From positions 310,001 to 374,000 of the forward strand of contig BGKB01000019.1 in assembly GCA_003116975.1 (NCBI GenBank): a stretch of DNA of 64,000 nt. Reading direction: 5' to 3'. Positions within the stretch are counted from its first letter, which is position 1, and each line of letters starts with the position of its first letter. This DNA comes from Aurantiochytrium sp. KH105 (lineage: Eukaryota > Sar > Bigyra > Thraustochytrida > Thraustochytriidae). Shown here piece after piece: positions 19,791 to 29,041 of this stretch. The notes under the pieces are model-generated. The model was not told the DNA's origin, did no database searches, and was given only the letters and a program-made list of their open reading frames with translations. The position numbers and the translations under genes are program-made.

Positions 19791-21092
19791 ATGCCGTCGT
19801 CGGAGGATGCCAAGAAGAAGGCGGAGGAGCTGAAGAATGAGGGTAACAAGAACTTCGGGGAGGGCAAGCCCGAGGCCGCGGTGACGTGCTACACCAAGGG
19901 CCTCGAGCTGGACCCCACCTCGCACGTGCTCATGTCGAACCGCGCGGCCGCGTACCTGCGGCTCAACAACCTCAAGGAGGCCGTCAAGGACGCCAAGGCT
20001 TGCGTCAAGCAGGCGCCTGAGTGGCCCAAGGGCTACACCCGCCTCGCGCAGAGCCTCTTCCAGATGGGCATGTACGATGATTGCGACGAGGCGATCAACA
20101 CGCTAGAAAAGCTCGAGAGCGACAACCGCAACATTGAGCGCCTCCGCAGTCTGGTCAAGAAGAAGCGCACCTTTATGCAGCTCAGCGGAAAGTGGTACGG
20201 CACCGTGAGCAAGGAGCTCGGCGGCTACATTCAGACCTTTGACTTCAAGTCTGAGACCGAGGTCATCGTCTCGGTCTTTGGCCGCGATATCACCGCTAGA
20301 CTCAACCTCAACACCGTCGAGGACCCCATGCACCTCGACCTTCTCGTCGAGCCCGCGCCTGGGTCGCCGCCCGCCCCCGAGGTCAAGCACATCTTTTACA
20401 TTGACGAGGACGACGTTCTGCACCTCTGCTCGCCGTACATGACCCCGCCCGAGGTGCGACCAACAAAGTTCGAAGGCCCCGCTTATGTGCAGATGCGCCG
20501 CGGATCGCCACCTGCGGACAACTCCAAAAAGGAGAAGAAGGCCGCCATCACCAAGCTCTCCGCCGCAGAAAAGTGCCTCGAGTTCGCCAAGGCCGTCACG
20601 GAGATCCTCCCCGACCAGCGTATCTCGCCCCTGCAGAGCGACAGCGAGGAAGCCCAGGCCAACATGATGCAGCAGAATATTCAGTTCCAGACCGCCTACT
20701 TTAACGTCAAGGAGCTTTACGGCGCCGACGTCGAGTCGGACCTGCGCGAGTATCTCGAGAGGACAAAGACCTGCCCTTCGGACGATCTCAAGAACCAGGT
20801 CGATGCCATGCGCCGCAAGATGCAGGTCGCCGGTCTCTACCCTGAGGACAGCGAGCTGCCTACCCCTGCCGCTGAGCCCACCTCTACGCCCACCGCTGCG
20901 CCCGCAGTGTCTTCGGCCAAGACCGAAGAGCCAACGCCTGGCAACGAGGAGGAGGTCAAGTCCACGGCCAAGGCTGCGGCGCAGGAGCCGGCGAAGGCTA
21001 TCAAAGACAACTCCAACACCATTCTTGCTGTCGGCTTGGTGGCTGCCGCTGCTGCCGTCGTGGCTATCTTTGCCTTGCGAAAGAAGGATTAA
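19791..21092 (+). CDS. Tail-anchored TPR protein with central lipocalin-like beta domain
   Basis: A 433-aa protein. Residues 8-118 form three STI1-type tetratricopeptide repeats (EGNKNFGEGKPEAAVTCYTK opens the first), the kind that clamps Hsp70/Hsp90 tails. Residues 132-237 form a compact beta-rich domain with GKWYGTVS at the start and LHLCSPYMTPPEVRPTKFEG at the end; this pattern recalls the lipocalin-like TIGR03067 group known mainly from bacteria. That resemblance is from memory and needs a profile search. A helical segment and an Ala/Pro/Thr/Glu linker lead to a C-terminal hydrophobic segment (about 408-428, NTILAVGLVAAAAAVVAIFA) with RKKD at the end, the signature of a tail anchor. It probably recruits chaperones to an organelle membrane. 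Confidence 0.82.
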   Translation: MPSSEDAKKKAEELKNEGNKNFGEGKPEAAVTCYTKGLELDPTSHVLMSNRAAAYLRLNNLKEAVKDAKACVKQAPEWPKGYTRLAQSLFQMGMYDDCDEAINTLEKLESDNRNIERLRSLVKKKRTFMQLSGKWYGTVSKELGGYIQTFDFKSETEVIVSVFGRDITARLNLNTVEDPMHLDLLVEPAPGSPPAPEVKHIFYIDEDDVLHLCSPYMTPPEVRPTKFEGPAYVQMRRGSPPADNSKKEKKAAITKLSAAEKCLEFAKAVTEILPDQRISPLQSDSEEAQANMMQQNIQFQTAYFNVKELYGADVESDLREYLERTKTCPSDDLKNQVDAMRRKMQVAGLYPEDSELPTPAAEPTSTPTAAPAVSSAKTEEPTPGNEEEVKSTAKAAAQEPAKAIKDNSNTILAVGLVAAAAAVVAIFALRKKD

Positions 21093-21379
21093 CTAAAGCA
21101 TCTGACGAATTCATGTTTTCTTTTTGGAAAAGGGGCCGGCTAAGGTAAAACAGCAAGCAAGAGTATTTGTCTTTCCTTGAGAACTTCACCGCTGCGACGA
21201 TCTTGACGATGTGACAATCTCGATGATGATGATATTTACAGGAGAGAGAAAAAGTTATGACTTCTTTTTTGGCGCTGATTCGTGGTCAGCACGGGCAACT
21301 TTCACCACAAGCTCTCAGGCGTACAATTTTTTCTTTTTTCTTTTTTTTTTTAAAATTAAAATCAACCAAAAGTTCACCA

Positions 21380-22402
21380 TCAAGTACACCTCGACGTGCC
21401 AACGACTTCTTCGCCCCGTACCTTGCTTTCCTTGTCTTCGAATCTCGCAGCAAACTTATTTTGCTGATATCGTGCGAACAAGCTGAGCGCCTCCACAACG
21501 CTCTTGCTCACTTCTCCGCATGCAGGCCTCTCCTTCCCTTGGAAAGCAATCATGATCCAACTAGATCTATGCTCGATCACAAAGTCTGTCTCACAAATTC
21601 GCACCGTACCCGAATGCATGCCCAAAAGCTCAGGCCATGCATCTGTCTCCGTTGCCTCGAGCAACGACGTGTCTCCTGCGCGACACACAGCAAAGAACTT
21701 ACGCCCAAAAAGTGTCCGGGTAGCAGCGTCTTGCGCAGCAGGCGAGGCGACCGAGAGTGCAACCCGTCGGGATGGCTCAATAGGCTTCAACGTGTCCGAG
21801 ACGCTTCCATTGCGTTCCAGAGGGAGTAGTAGAATGAGAGCAACGTCAAGTCCAGGGCCAAGACTGTCTCCGACCAGACTTGGTGCACGTACAACTTTTT
21901 CCAAGGTCCAATCTTGAAAACGTGCCATCCCTGAAAATGTTCTCTGACTTGCATGCGAAACCGCCATTGCGCTCGAGACATCGTAGTTGTTAGCCTCTAC
22001 ATCGTTCACGCTGGCGGCAGCATCTCTAAGTTGATGCAGATTTACTTCGTCAGCGTCCAATACTGCGGCTAGTTCAAGTAGAATGTGTGCACATGTGATT
22101 AGGGCACATTGGTGCACATGCGTGGGCCTTCCACTTCCCCCGTGGATGAGCACCACATATAAATCGATACTTTGGATCGACTCTGCCAGAACAAAGACGC
22201 GTTGCTCATCGTCGAGCTTTACCTCGGACAGCTTTTCTCTGTCTTCATCCTCTTCGAGATTGGCAATACATGCTGCAAGTCGGCACGCGCGTAAAACATG
22301 GGCTAGCGTGAACAGCTCTTGTCCCTCGTTTCGCTTCTTCTGCTGCACAGCGCGAGCCCAGCACGTCCCATCCCGTGCCGTGATTGCTGCGGCAACCCAC
22401 AT
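21380..22402 (-). CDS. Hypothetical 340-aa protein, possibly longin-like
   Basis: A single open frame of 340 codons from the ATG at 22400-22402, with balanced composition, no low complexity and codon use similar to its neighbours. The segment VFVLAESIQSIDLYVVLIHG near residue 69, followed by a hydrophobic helix (ALITCAHILLELAAVL), has the strand-strand-helix feel of longin domains in CCZ1/MON1/Fuzzy-type trafficking proteins. This is a weak pattern match, not an assignment. It is convergent with the TPR gene and divergent, across 375 bp, from the ARMC2-like gene. Confidence 0.6.
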   Translation of the reverse strand: MWVAAAITARDGTCWARAVQQKKRNEGQELFTLAHVLRACRLAACIANLEEDEDREKLSEVKLDDEQRVFVLAESIQSIDLYVVLIHGGSGRPTHVHQCALITCAHILLELAAVLDADEVNLHQLRDAAASVNDVEANNYDVSSAMAVSHASQRTFSGMARFQDWTLEKVVRAPSLVGDSLGPGLDVALILLLPLERNGSVSDTLKPIEPSRRVALSVASPAAQDAATRTLFGRKFFAVCRAGDTSLLEATETDAWPELLGMHSGTVRICETDFVIEHRSSWIMIAFQGKERPACGEVSKSVVEALSLFARYQQNKFAARFEDKESKVRGEEVVGTSRCT

Positions 22403-22777
22403 GCATCGAGCGTCTTCGACGCCGCTTCGCTTTACGCAGCGCGAGATTGGCGTCTTCTCGATGCTTTCCCGATTGCCGCGTGAAGAGCCTTGAACACCTC
22501 CAAGTGGGAACTGACCTGTAATAGGCCCGTTTGCCCGTTACGTTTTTCTGGTTCCGGTTTAGTAGCTCGAGGTTCACATGTTTAGCAAGCGGAGAATCAA
22601 GGCGCGAGCGGGCTCGAGTCAAGGGCTCGGTGCTCAGCATCTCCTCGCTGCGCCTTGCGCTCGTGCAGACAGCCCACGCGGGGAGGAGGAGGAGGAGGAG
22701 GAGCAAGAGGAGGGGAAGGTGAAGGTGAAGGAGAAGATCGTGCTCCAAAGCGAAACAGACCAAAGTGACGCACCACA

Positions 22778-24994
22778 ATGGACGGAAGCGACCTTCGCGA
22801 CCTCATTGCACAGAGTCAGCCATCAGTGGTGCTGTCGCGCGCGCGGGCTTCGCTCCGGAGTCCATCAAGGCCAAGCACCCCGCTCGAACTCGCGCGGACG
22901 ACCGCAGACGTGGCTGCATGGGACTCGCGCGAGGCTTTTGGAGAGAGCGGCGAGGTGGATAGGCAGCAGACGCGCAGAAGCAAGTCGAGCAGGTCAAGGT
23001 CCAGCCTACAGACGAGCGTGTCATGTACTCAAGCGAAAGCAGAAAATAAACATGCCGAACATGATGAATCACTGTCCAGTTCGCTTGCCGAAAGCACTGG
23101 CCACGGTGCTCTGGCAGCCCTGAAGCATACTATTATCCGCATGCGCGAGCTGGGAGACGCAGTATGCGTGCCTGATGCTGCTTGGGAACAAATAGACCAA
23201 ATCTGCGCACTTTCTCGAGCTGGGCCCGAGGCAGCCAAAGGTGTTCACGAGGTCTGTTACGAACTTTTGCCCGTGTTATTGAGCTGTGCTGAGCTCGCAT
23301 CGGCGAGCTTGGAGTGCCGTCTCTCTGCGGCACGAATGATTGCCTGTCTGTGTGCAGTTCCGTCCTTTGTTGAAATTCATTTTGAACACGTGAAGTCGAT
23401 GACACGGATTGTATGCGACGCAGCTGCTGTCGAGGCCTCTCGCGATAAGGTCTTTCGCGACTCGCGACTCTTGGAGAGTCTCGTTCAATTTGTCATTCCA
23501 GCATACTCGGATATGCTCGACTCCGATCGACGCGCCGTTCAACCCCTCCTTTTCGTGGTGTGCGCTCTGAAGAATGTATGTGCAGAAAATGCAGACAATC
23601 AGGCTGCGCTTGCCCGATATGGCGCCATCAGCCTGCTGTCCGATGTTGTTCGTACAGCAAGCGTCATCGTGCTCAGTCATGATCAACGTCCGACGTGTGC
23701 AAGCGAGGAAAAAGGTGTCGAGACAGATCTTTGTACTGATCGCGAGCAAGTGCTCATTGGCGAGGTAGCCGCTGTCCTTCGAACTCTTGTTGACGACAAG
23801 CGTAGATTACAGCAATTTGCAAGTGCAAATGTGGCTGTGAACCTATGTACGTGCTTGGGGTGCGAGCAACTGAATGAGTCGCTCGTGCTGAACGCTGCTC
23901 GATTAGTGTCGCGATTGTCCATGTCTGGGCGAACTCGAGGAAATCTGGACTGTGGAGCGCTCCTTGGCGCTCTCGAGACGTGTCATGCTACTCAGGCTGC
24001 GGCTGCGGTTCGTCTCTGTTTCGCGTTGGGCAACCTTACGACGGAACTTCCTCGTACGAGGTTGGCGGTCGCGGATTGGCAAGCTGGAAAAGGCGTAGAA
24101 ATTGCCGTTCGCGTGCTTTGCCATCACGGTACTCAGTATGCAATGCGTCCGAGCTCATTTTCGCGTAAAGACCGTAAAGAGCAAGAAGACCTACTCATCA
24201 AGGCCGTCCGGCTCGTGGCGAATCTGGCCATCGAGCAGGAGATTGGCGAGCGGCTTGCGCACAACGCCAATCTTGGGGCTGCTGTAGCTGGCCTTTTGCG
24301 TGGTCTTCTAGAGTCCCATTCTGAGGAACTTACTTGCAAGCAAGAGGAACTTGCGCTCAATTTGGTCGCGTGTGCGACGAATTTGTCATTTTATTGCACA
24401 AGTCTCTCCAGCGATGAAATCGCTCGGAATGAGCTGTTTGGACCAACAGTGGTGCAAGATCTTCTTCCCTTTGTTTTTGCAGAGAATGCTGAGGCTGTCC
24501 AAGAAGCCGTTCGCGCCTTGGCGAACTACTCGCGTCTGCCTACGATGCGCCAGATAATGGTGAAGTCAAGAGCGGCGGAGGCAATCATACTTTTGCTGGA
24601 ACATTGCGATCGTGAGGTCGTTCTTTCTGCCACTGGGGCTCTCACAAATCTTATTGCCGAGCCGCACGTTTGCAGCCTTCTCGAGCGCCTTGAAGGCGTA
24701 TCAATTTTGGTAGGGCGTCTGCGGCAGGGCGGAGTATCGGACCCGGAGCTTTCGCTACGTTGTAGCATGGCGCTGTATAATCTGGCATCCCAGCATGCAA
24801 GTGCTCTTGCAAACGATATGGATCTGCTCAAGAACACACTTGAACAACTTGTGGACGTGGCGCATGAGCTTGCGGATGAATCAAGTGTGCGAAGGTTCGA
24901 GGAAGCAAAAGGACAAACTAAGCCCGAGGATGAAGCATTGCTTGAGTTTGCAAAGGTTGGCAAGAAACTACAAGACCTCCTCGAAAACTTTTAA
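22778..24994 (+). CDS. Armadillo-repeat protein, ARMC2-like
   Basis: A 738-aa protein. Residues 1-90 are Ser/Arg-rich and probably disordered; the rest is armadillo-type helical repeats. Two stretches recall the ARMC2 core as I remember it: AAVRLCFALGNLTTELPRTR, and EDLLIKAVRLVANLAIEQEI followed later by NLVACATNLSFYC. Further repeats (VQEAVRALANYSRLPTMRQI, LSATGALTNLIAEP) run to the C-terminus. In animals and algae ARMC2 is needed for radial-spoke assembly in motile flagella, so a role in zoospore flagella would fit. The ATG at 22778 has a good ACAATGG context. Armadillo fold is certain, the ARMC2 orthology probable. Confidence 0.78.
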   Translation: MDGSDLRDLIAQSQPSVVLSRARASLRSPSRPSTPLELARTTADVAAWDSREAFGESGEVDRQQTRRSKSSRSRSSLQTSVSCTQAKAENKHAEHDESLSSSLAESTGHGALAALKHTIIRMRELGDAVCVPDAAWEQIDQICALSRAGPEAAKGVHEVCYELLPVLLSCAELASASLECRLSAARMIACLCAVPSFVEIHFEHVKSMTRIVCDAAAVEASRDKVFRDSRLLESLVQFVIPAYSDMLDSDRRAVQPLLFVVCALKNVCAENADNQAALARYGAISLLSDVVRTASVIVLSHDQRPTCASEEKGVETDLCTDREQVLIGEVAAVLRTLVDDKRRLQQFASANVAVNLCTCLGCEQLNESLVLNAARLVSRLSMSGRTRGNLDCGALLGALETCHATQAAAAVRLCFALGNLTTELPRTRLAVADWQAGKGVEIAVRVLCHHGTQYAMRPSSFSRKDRKEQEDLLIKAVRLVANLAIEQEIGERLAHNANLGAAVAGLLRGLLESHSEELTCKQEELALNLVACATNLSFYCTSLSSDEIARNELFGPTVVQDLLPFVFAENAEAVQEAVRALANYSRLPTMRQIMVKSRAAEAIILLLEHCDREVVLSATGALTNLIAEPHVCSLLERLEGVSILVGRLRQGGVSDPELSLRCSMALYNLASQHASALANDMDLLKNTLEQLVDVAHELADESSVRRFEEAKGQTKPEDEALLEFAKVGKKLQDLLENF

Positions 24995-25014
24995 TTGATG
25001 CAGGTATTCCTCGT

Positions 25015-25032
25015 CCCCCCCCCCCCCCCCCC
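25015..25032 (+). repeat. Poly-C tract (C18)
   Basis: Eighteen consecutive C residues, followed closely by further C-runs to about 25057. It lies 20 bp past the stop of the ARMC2-like gene, in the short gap between two convergent genes. Confidence 0.95.
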
Positions 25033-25170
25033 TGCCCCCCCTGACCCGCCCCCGAAAAAAACTACGGGCGTCGAGTAAAGTAAAGGAAGTTTGCTGCTGC
25101 TTTGTTGGCCGCGTTTTTCTAAAAATTGAAGCGCCAAGATATATATATTTTTTTCTTGCTGTATTGCTTA

Positions 25171-26718
25171 TCACTCGCCATGCTCTTGCTCGCGATCATT
25201 GTCCGAGTCCACGTCGGAGTTGTCTTCAGGTGCAATCAGAGGCAAGTCGGTATCGAGCTGTCGAGCTTCTACCTCGTCAAGAAAGGAGTGCTTTATATCA
25301 TCAAAAATCTCAGCCGCCTGATCATTGAGGGCTGCCCGTTCGGCGTTGACCTCTTGGAAAGCATCCCGCAAGTGACGCAAGACCTTTAGCTGCTCCTGCA
25401 CACACGCCTGCTGCCGAGCGAGTCCCTGCGCAACCGCGTTCCTCTCTTGACGGAGCCAATAGCTTTCTTTGTTCATACTGTTCATGTCTTCAAGTCGTGC
25501 ACTTTCGGCACTACGAAGGACTTGAAGCTCAGTGAGGAGAATGTGATGTGCGCCGAGTGCTTCCTTTGGTTGCGAGAGGGCAGCAGTCATGTCGACGACC
25601 TGATTTCGGACGGTCTTTAGGGCAGCTACGTCAGACTTGGTCGCCAAATCCTCGTTGATCGCTGTGCGATGTGTCACCAAGTCGTCTTCTTTGAGAGTAT
25701 AATGCGATTCCGTCAGTATTGGCGAGTTATTTCGCGAATGCTTGGTCTCAATTTCCCCTCGCCAGGCTTGTAATCTCTTTCGCCAGGCCATGCGTTCCTC
25801 TTGCCAGGCCATGCGTTCCTCTCGCCAGGTTTCCTGCTCATGAGAGTAGCGGGCTTGCAGTCTTGCCATGGCAGCACGCTCCGCTTCAAGGACACCGCGC
25901 AGCTCATCAACACTGGTGATTCCTCGCAAGGCAAAATCTGTGGAATCGTGAGAAGTCGCCGGAAACAACAACTCAAGAGAGCGGGAAAGCGCTCCCTCGA
26001 GTGTCTTGCAACCTGCGTCGAGCTTGGCTACAACGTCTGAATGATTTGCGAGCCTCGCTTGAAGGGATTTTTGCGCAACAGCAAGGTCCTTGCGAAGTTT
26101 GTGAATTGCGTCCGACTTCTCCGCACAAGCAGTACAACTCTTTGGTGAAAGCAGCGCATGCTTTGCTTGGGCGTTTTGAAGAGCTTCATTTGTGCTGTCG
26201 ATTAAGGTGCGGACGCTTTCTTCGAGCTCTGCGACCCGCGTGTGCCATGGCCGCTGAATATGGGCCTGCGCTCGCAAAAGCTGCGTCACCCTTTGTCTTA
26301 GGTTATGCCCGTGCGACTCGCTCTTTGCGAGAGCCGTGCGTAGGGCTTCGTTTTCGGCCTCGAGCGCCTGCGTGCGCGCCGACATTTCTTCTGCAAAAGA
26401 CGTTTCCCGGGCTTTTAACTGTACACGTGCTGCGTGAGAGCGCGCTCGTACAATTTTGGATTCACGTTGCGCCTGATTTCTGACCGCGCGGCATTTGGCG
26501 ACAGCGATGCGCTCTCGGGCCTGGCTGGCTTCTGCGAGCGCGAGAACAGCCTCGATGGTATCATGACCTCTCACTCTTGATCCTGGAGCTCGGGACGCCT
26601 TCGTCGTCGCTCCTGCACGATACGCCATCGATTGGGAATTTCTTGACAATTGCATCGATAACGCCGCCGCCGCCGCCGAAGACGACGTCGACGTCGACGA
26701 CGACGTCGACGACGACAT
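25171..26718 (-). CDS. Coiled-coil protein of unknown function
   Basis: A 515-aa protein from the ATG at 26716-26718. After a Ser/Thr/Ala-rich leader (about 1-45) almost the whole protein is charged, Ala/Glu/Leu-rich helix consistent with long coiled coils (roughly 50-480), broken near 195-235 and 330-350. It contains a small internal duplication, EERMAWQEERMAWRK, from a short DNA repeat near 25780-25825. The tail is acidic. No domain is recognised; a cytoskeletal, centrosomal or axonemal structural role is plausible but unsupported. It is convergent with the ARMC2-like gene. Confidence 0.75.
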   Translation of the reverse strand: MSSSTSSSTSTSSSAAAAALSMQLSRNSQSMAYRAGATTKASRAPGSRVRGHDTIEAVLALAEASQARERIAVAKCRAVRNQAQRESKIVRARSHAARVQLKARETSFAEEMSARTQALEAENEALRTALAKSESHGHNLRQRVTQLLRAQAHIQRPWHTRVAELEESVRTLIDSTNEALQNAQAKHALLSPKSCTACAEKSDAIHKLRKDLAVAQKSLQARLANHSDVVAKLDAGCKTLEGALSRSLELLFPATSHDSTDFALRGITSVDELRGVLEAERAAMARLQARYSHEQETWREERMAWQEERMAWRKRLQAWRGEIETKHSRNNSPILTESHYTLKEDDLVTHRTAINEDLATKSDVAALKTVRNQVVDMTAALSQPKEALGAHHILLTELQVLRSAESARLEDMNSMNKESYWLRQERNAVAQGLARQQACVQEQLKVLRHLRDAFQEVNAERAALNDQAAEIFDDIKHSFLDEVEARQLDTDLPLIAPEDNSDVDSDNDREQEHGE

Positions 26719-27291
26719 GACGTCCTGTTGCCAGGGCGCCGTCTGTTCGTCGCGGTCGTCGTCACGTCACGTAACCTATGCCGTGGCAGCTACTGCACTG
26801 TTTTGGGGGCCTCGAGTCGCGAGCCCCTAGCTGGTTTTTCAATACACTACATGCGTCCGGCCTGGTACTACTGCCTTCAATACGCTTAAGGATGGGCGGT
26901 CAGCTGCAGTAGTGCAGCGCCGGATAACCCTGAAGAACCCCAAAAAAACGTAACGCATCTTTTTCAGGGTTACACAGGTCATGTGTCCCTCTTGAACGAA
27001 GGAATGCGGTATAATGAGATACGACAATGGACGTGGAGGACGGGCGTCATGGCTGCTGTTACACTTGCGATTGTTTGCGAGGTGCGATGGCGCTGCAGTC
27101 GCTCCAAAATGATGAAGCACAGACAAGCTGTTGGCGACAGCTCGTCTTGGAGACTAACACATCTCGCAGACATTGGTTTCTTCCTGGCAATCAGACGCTC
27201 GGTCGCGACGGGCGTGCAAGGGCCTGGTCGCGCATGCGTTCAGCTCGGGAAGCCATGCCCCGAAATGGATTATCCATCATGTATGTTTGAG

Positions 27292-27450
27292 ACGCGGCGC
27301 TGTCGCCGCGTAGACTTTTGACGGTCTAAAACGAACGCTGCGGGAAATGGACTCCGAGACGTTCGGAGGGCAAGGTTGTTGTCGCTCCGAGGGAACCGCG
27401 AACTGCGACGACCCCGTGCCACGATGTCGTAGGGGATGCGGGGACTCGAG
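27292..27450. ncRNA. Cluster of perfect hairpins, candidate structured RNA
   Basis: Three perfect inverted repeats follow each other: ACGCGGCG-CTGT-CGCCGCGT (27292-27311), TAGAC with GTCTA (27311-27328) and CTCCGA-GACGT-TCGGAG (27352-27368). Further possible stems (ACGA/TCGT and CCCC/GGGG) lie at about 27410-27434. It matches none of the spliceosomal, SRP, RNase P or 5S RNAs I can recall. Strand, ends and transcription are unknown. Confidence 0.25.
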
Positions 27451-27980
27451 GCGCGAGGAGGGAATCGAGAGCGGGGCCAATCATGCCAGGAGTTCATCCT
27501 GTTCCGACTGCGTACAGTCTGACATTCGGCTTGAGACGCTAAAATGGATTCCGTGGCCCGTGTGGTAGACAAGGGAGGCTTGAGCCTGTGATGGCCTTGG
27601 TGGGGCGTGAGGAACTTGCGAAGAATTGCTTTTTCTGTAGTCGCATCAAGTTCGTAAGACGACCTGTGAGGTGGGGAAACCGACTAGCTATATGGCAACC
27701 GTACAGGAATCCCTCAAGATGGAAAGGTCGAGCGGTCGGAGGAACGCATCGCCACCCGGAGAGCCGGCAGCTGGACTCGTTTCTAGATGTGGGGCTTGAG
27801 GGGAAGAAGGATTGTCCGATTGATCACAGGTCCAGGGGGCCCAGGCCCGATGAGGCCAGTCGCTAGCGTCCAGGGCCAAGCAAAACCTGAACGCAAGGGT
27901 GCGCTGTACGAATCAGAGGCTTCACTGTGAAGATCAGGCAAGTCTCAGCCAGGGCCAAGGCAACAAGAGGAACACGCGCA

Positions 27981-27987
27981 TATATAG
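27981..27987 (+). promoter_or_regulatory. TATA box of the small kinase gene
   Basis: TATATAG lies 101 bp before the ATG at 28088, matching the spacing seen at the EF-hand gene. Confidence 0.5.
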
Positions 27988-28087
27988 AGCAATACACACT
28001 ACAAGAGTACATCGTTGAGTCTCAATTCGTCTCTGTAGTCGCCCAAGGTTAATAGCAAGTTAAGAATACAAGCGGAAGCAAGACACT

Positions 28088-28974
28088 ATGGAAGTCCTGC
28101 AAGAAGGACGTTTCGCCCGCGTGCTGAGGACAACGTCTCCGCGCACGGGTAAAGAGGTAGCCCTCAAAGTCTACAAGGATGCGAAAGGCGATGCAGCAAG
28201 AGAAGCGGAACAAGAGCTACGTGCTCTTGAAAAACTGGCACATACGAGGACACAGTGCCGGTTCATTGTTCGATTCGAATACGTCGAAGTGGCGGAAGAG
28301 TCGCTAGGGAGGGCCATTGCCCTTGAGCTTTGCGAAAGCGGTGATCTTTTCGACCTCATGCGTGCGAAGCGATTGAGAGTTGAGGAGGCGACTGCGTACG
28401 TGGCAGAGATCGCTCTTGCTCTTGATCACTTGCAGAGAGTGGGCATCGTTCATGGTGATCTCAAGCCCGAAAATGTGGGCATCAGCAGCGGAGGACACGC
28501 GCGCCTGCTCGATTTTGGATGCTCGTCCGTCCTGACCACGAGCCGCCCACGCGTGACGCAGTCGGCCGGAACCCTCGAGTATACCTGCCCAGAGAAGCTC
28601 TATCGCAAGAAGGTCGGCTGTGAGGCTGACTGGTGGAGTCTGGGTGTCATTCTGTACGAGATGATTTTCGACGCGCAACCGTGGACGGCGGCGAATCCGG
28701 ATTTGACGGCCAAGAAGATTTGCGAAGACCCGCTCCAATTCGGAGACATGCCAACGAACAATGCAGGCATGTGCCAGGCTATCTCGGGGCTTTTGCGCAA
28801 GGAGCCCTTTGAGCGCATCGTGACTCTCTCGGAGCTGCGGACCTCATCGGGGTTCCGACATCTCGACTGGAAGCGAATTCGCGAGGAAGACTGGTTGACT
28901 CCCTTTGACGCCGACGACGATACGTGCAAGGAGTGCGAGGAGAAGCTTGCTTCGCTCGAAGAAAAGGCCGCTGA

Positions 28975-29009
<35 letters not shown>

Positions 29010-29041
29010 ACCCACACCAACACCAACACCACCACAAGTAG
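28088..29041 (+). CDS. Small serine/threonine protein kinase
   Basis: A 317-aa protein that is essentially a kinase domain. VALKVYK gives the ATP lysine (K27), VHGDLKPEN the catalytic loop (HGD instead of HRD), LLDFG the metal-binding DFG, YTCPEKL the APE position and DWWSLGVILYEMIF helix F. The N-lobe starts almost at residue 1, and the glycine loop is degenerate (EGRFARV). DWWSLGV and the short GTLEYTCPE activation segment are AGC-like, but the hydrophobic motif is not evident. The C-terminus is a CExC-type segment, then poly-Ser and a His-rich end (HPHQHQHHHK) that could bind metal. The substrate is unknown. The ATG follows a TATA box at the expected distance. Confidence 0.88.

Larger units (their letters stand above)
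26719..28087. other. Gene-free intergenic region between divergent genes
   Basis: About 1.37 kb without a credible coding frame on either strand; the open frames of 60-112 codons are Arg/Ser/Cys-rich and overlap each other. Composition is less GC-biased than the promoters elsewhere. It contains the hairpin cluster described separately and, at its right end, a TATA box for the small kinase gene. Confidence 0.55.
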
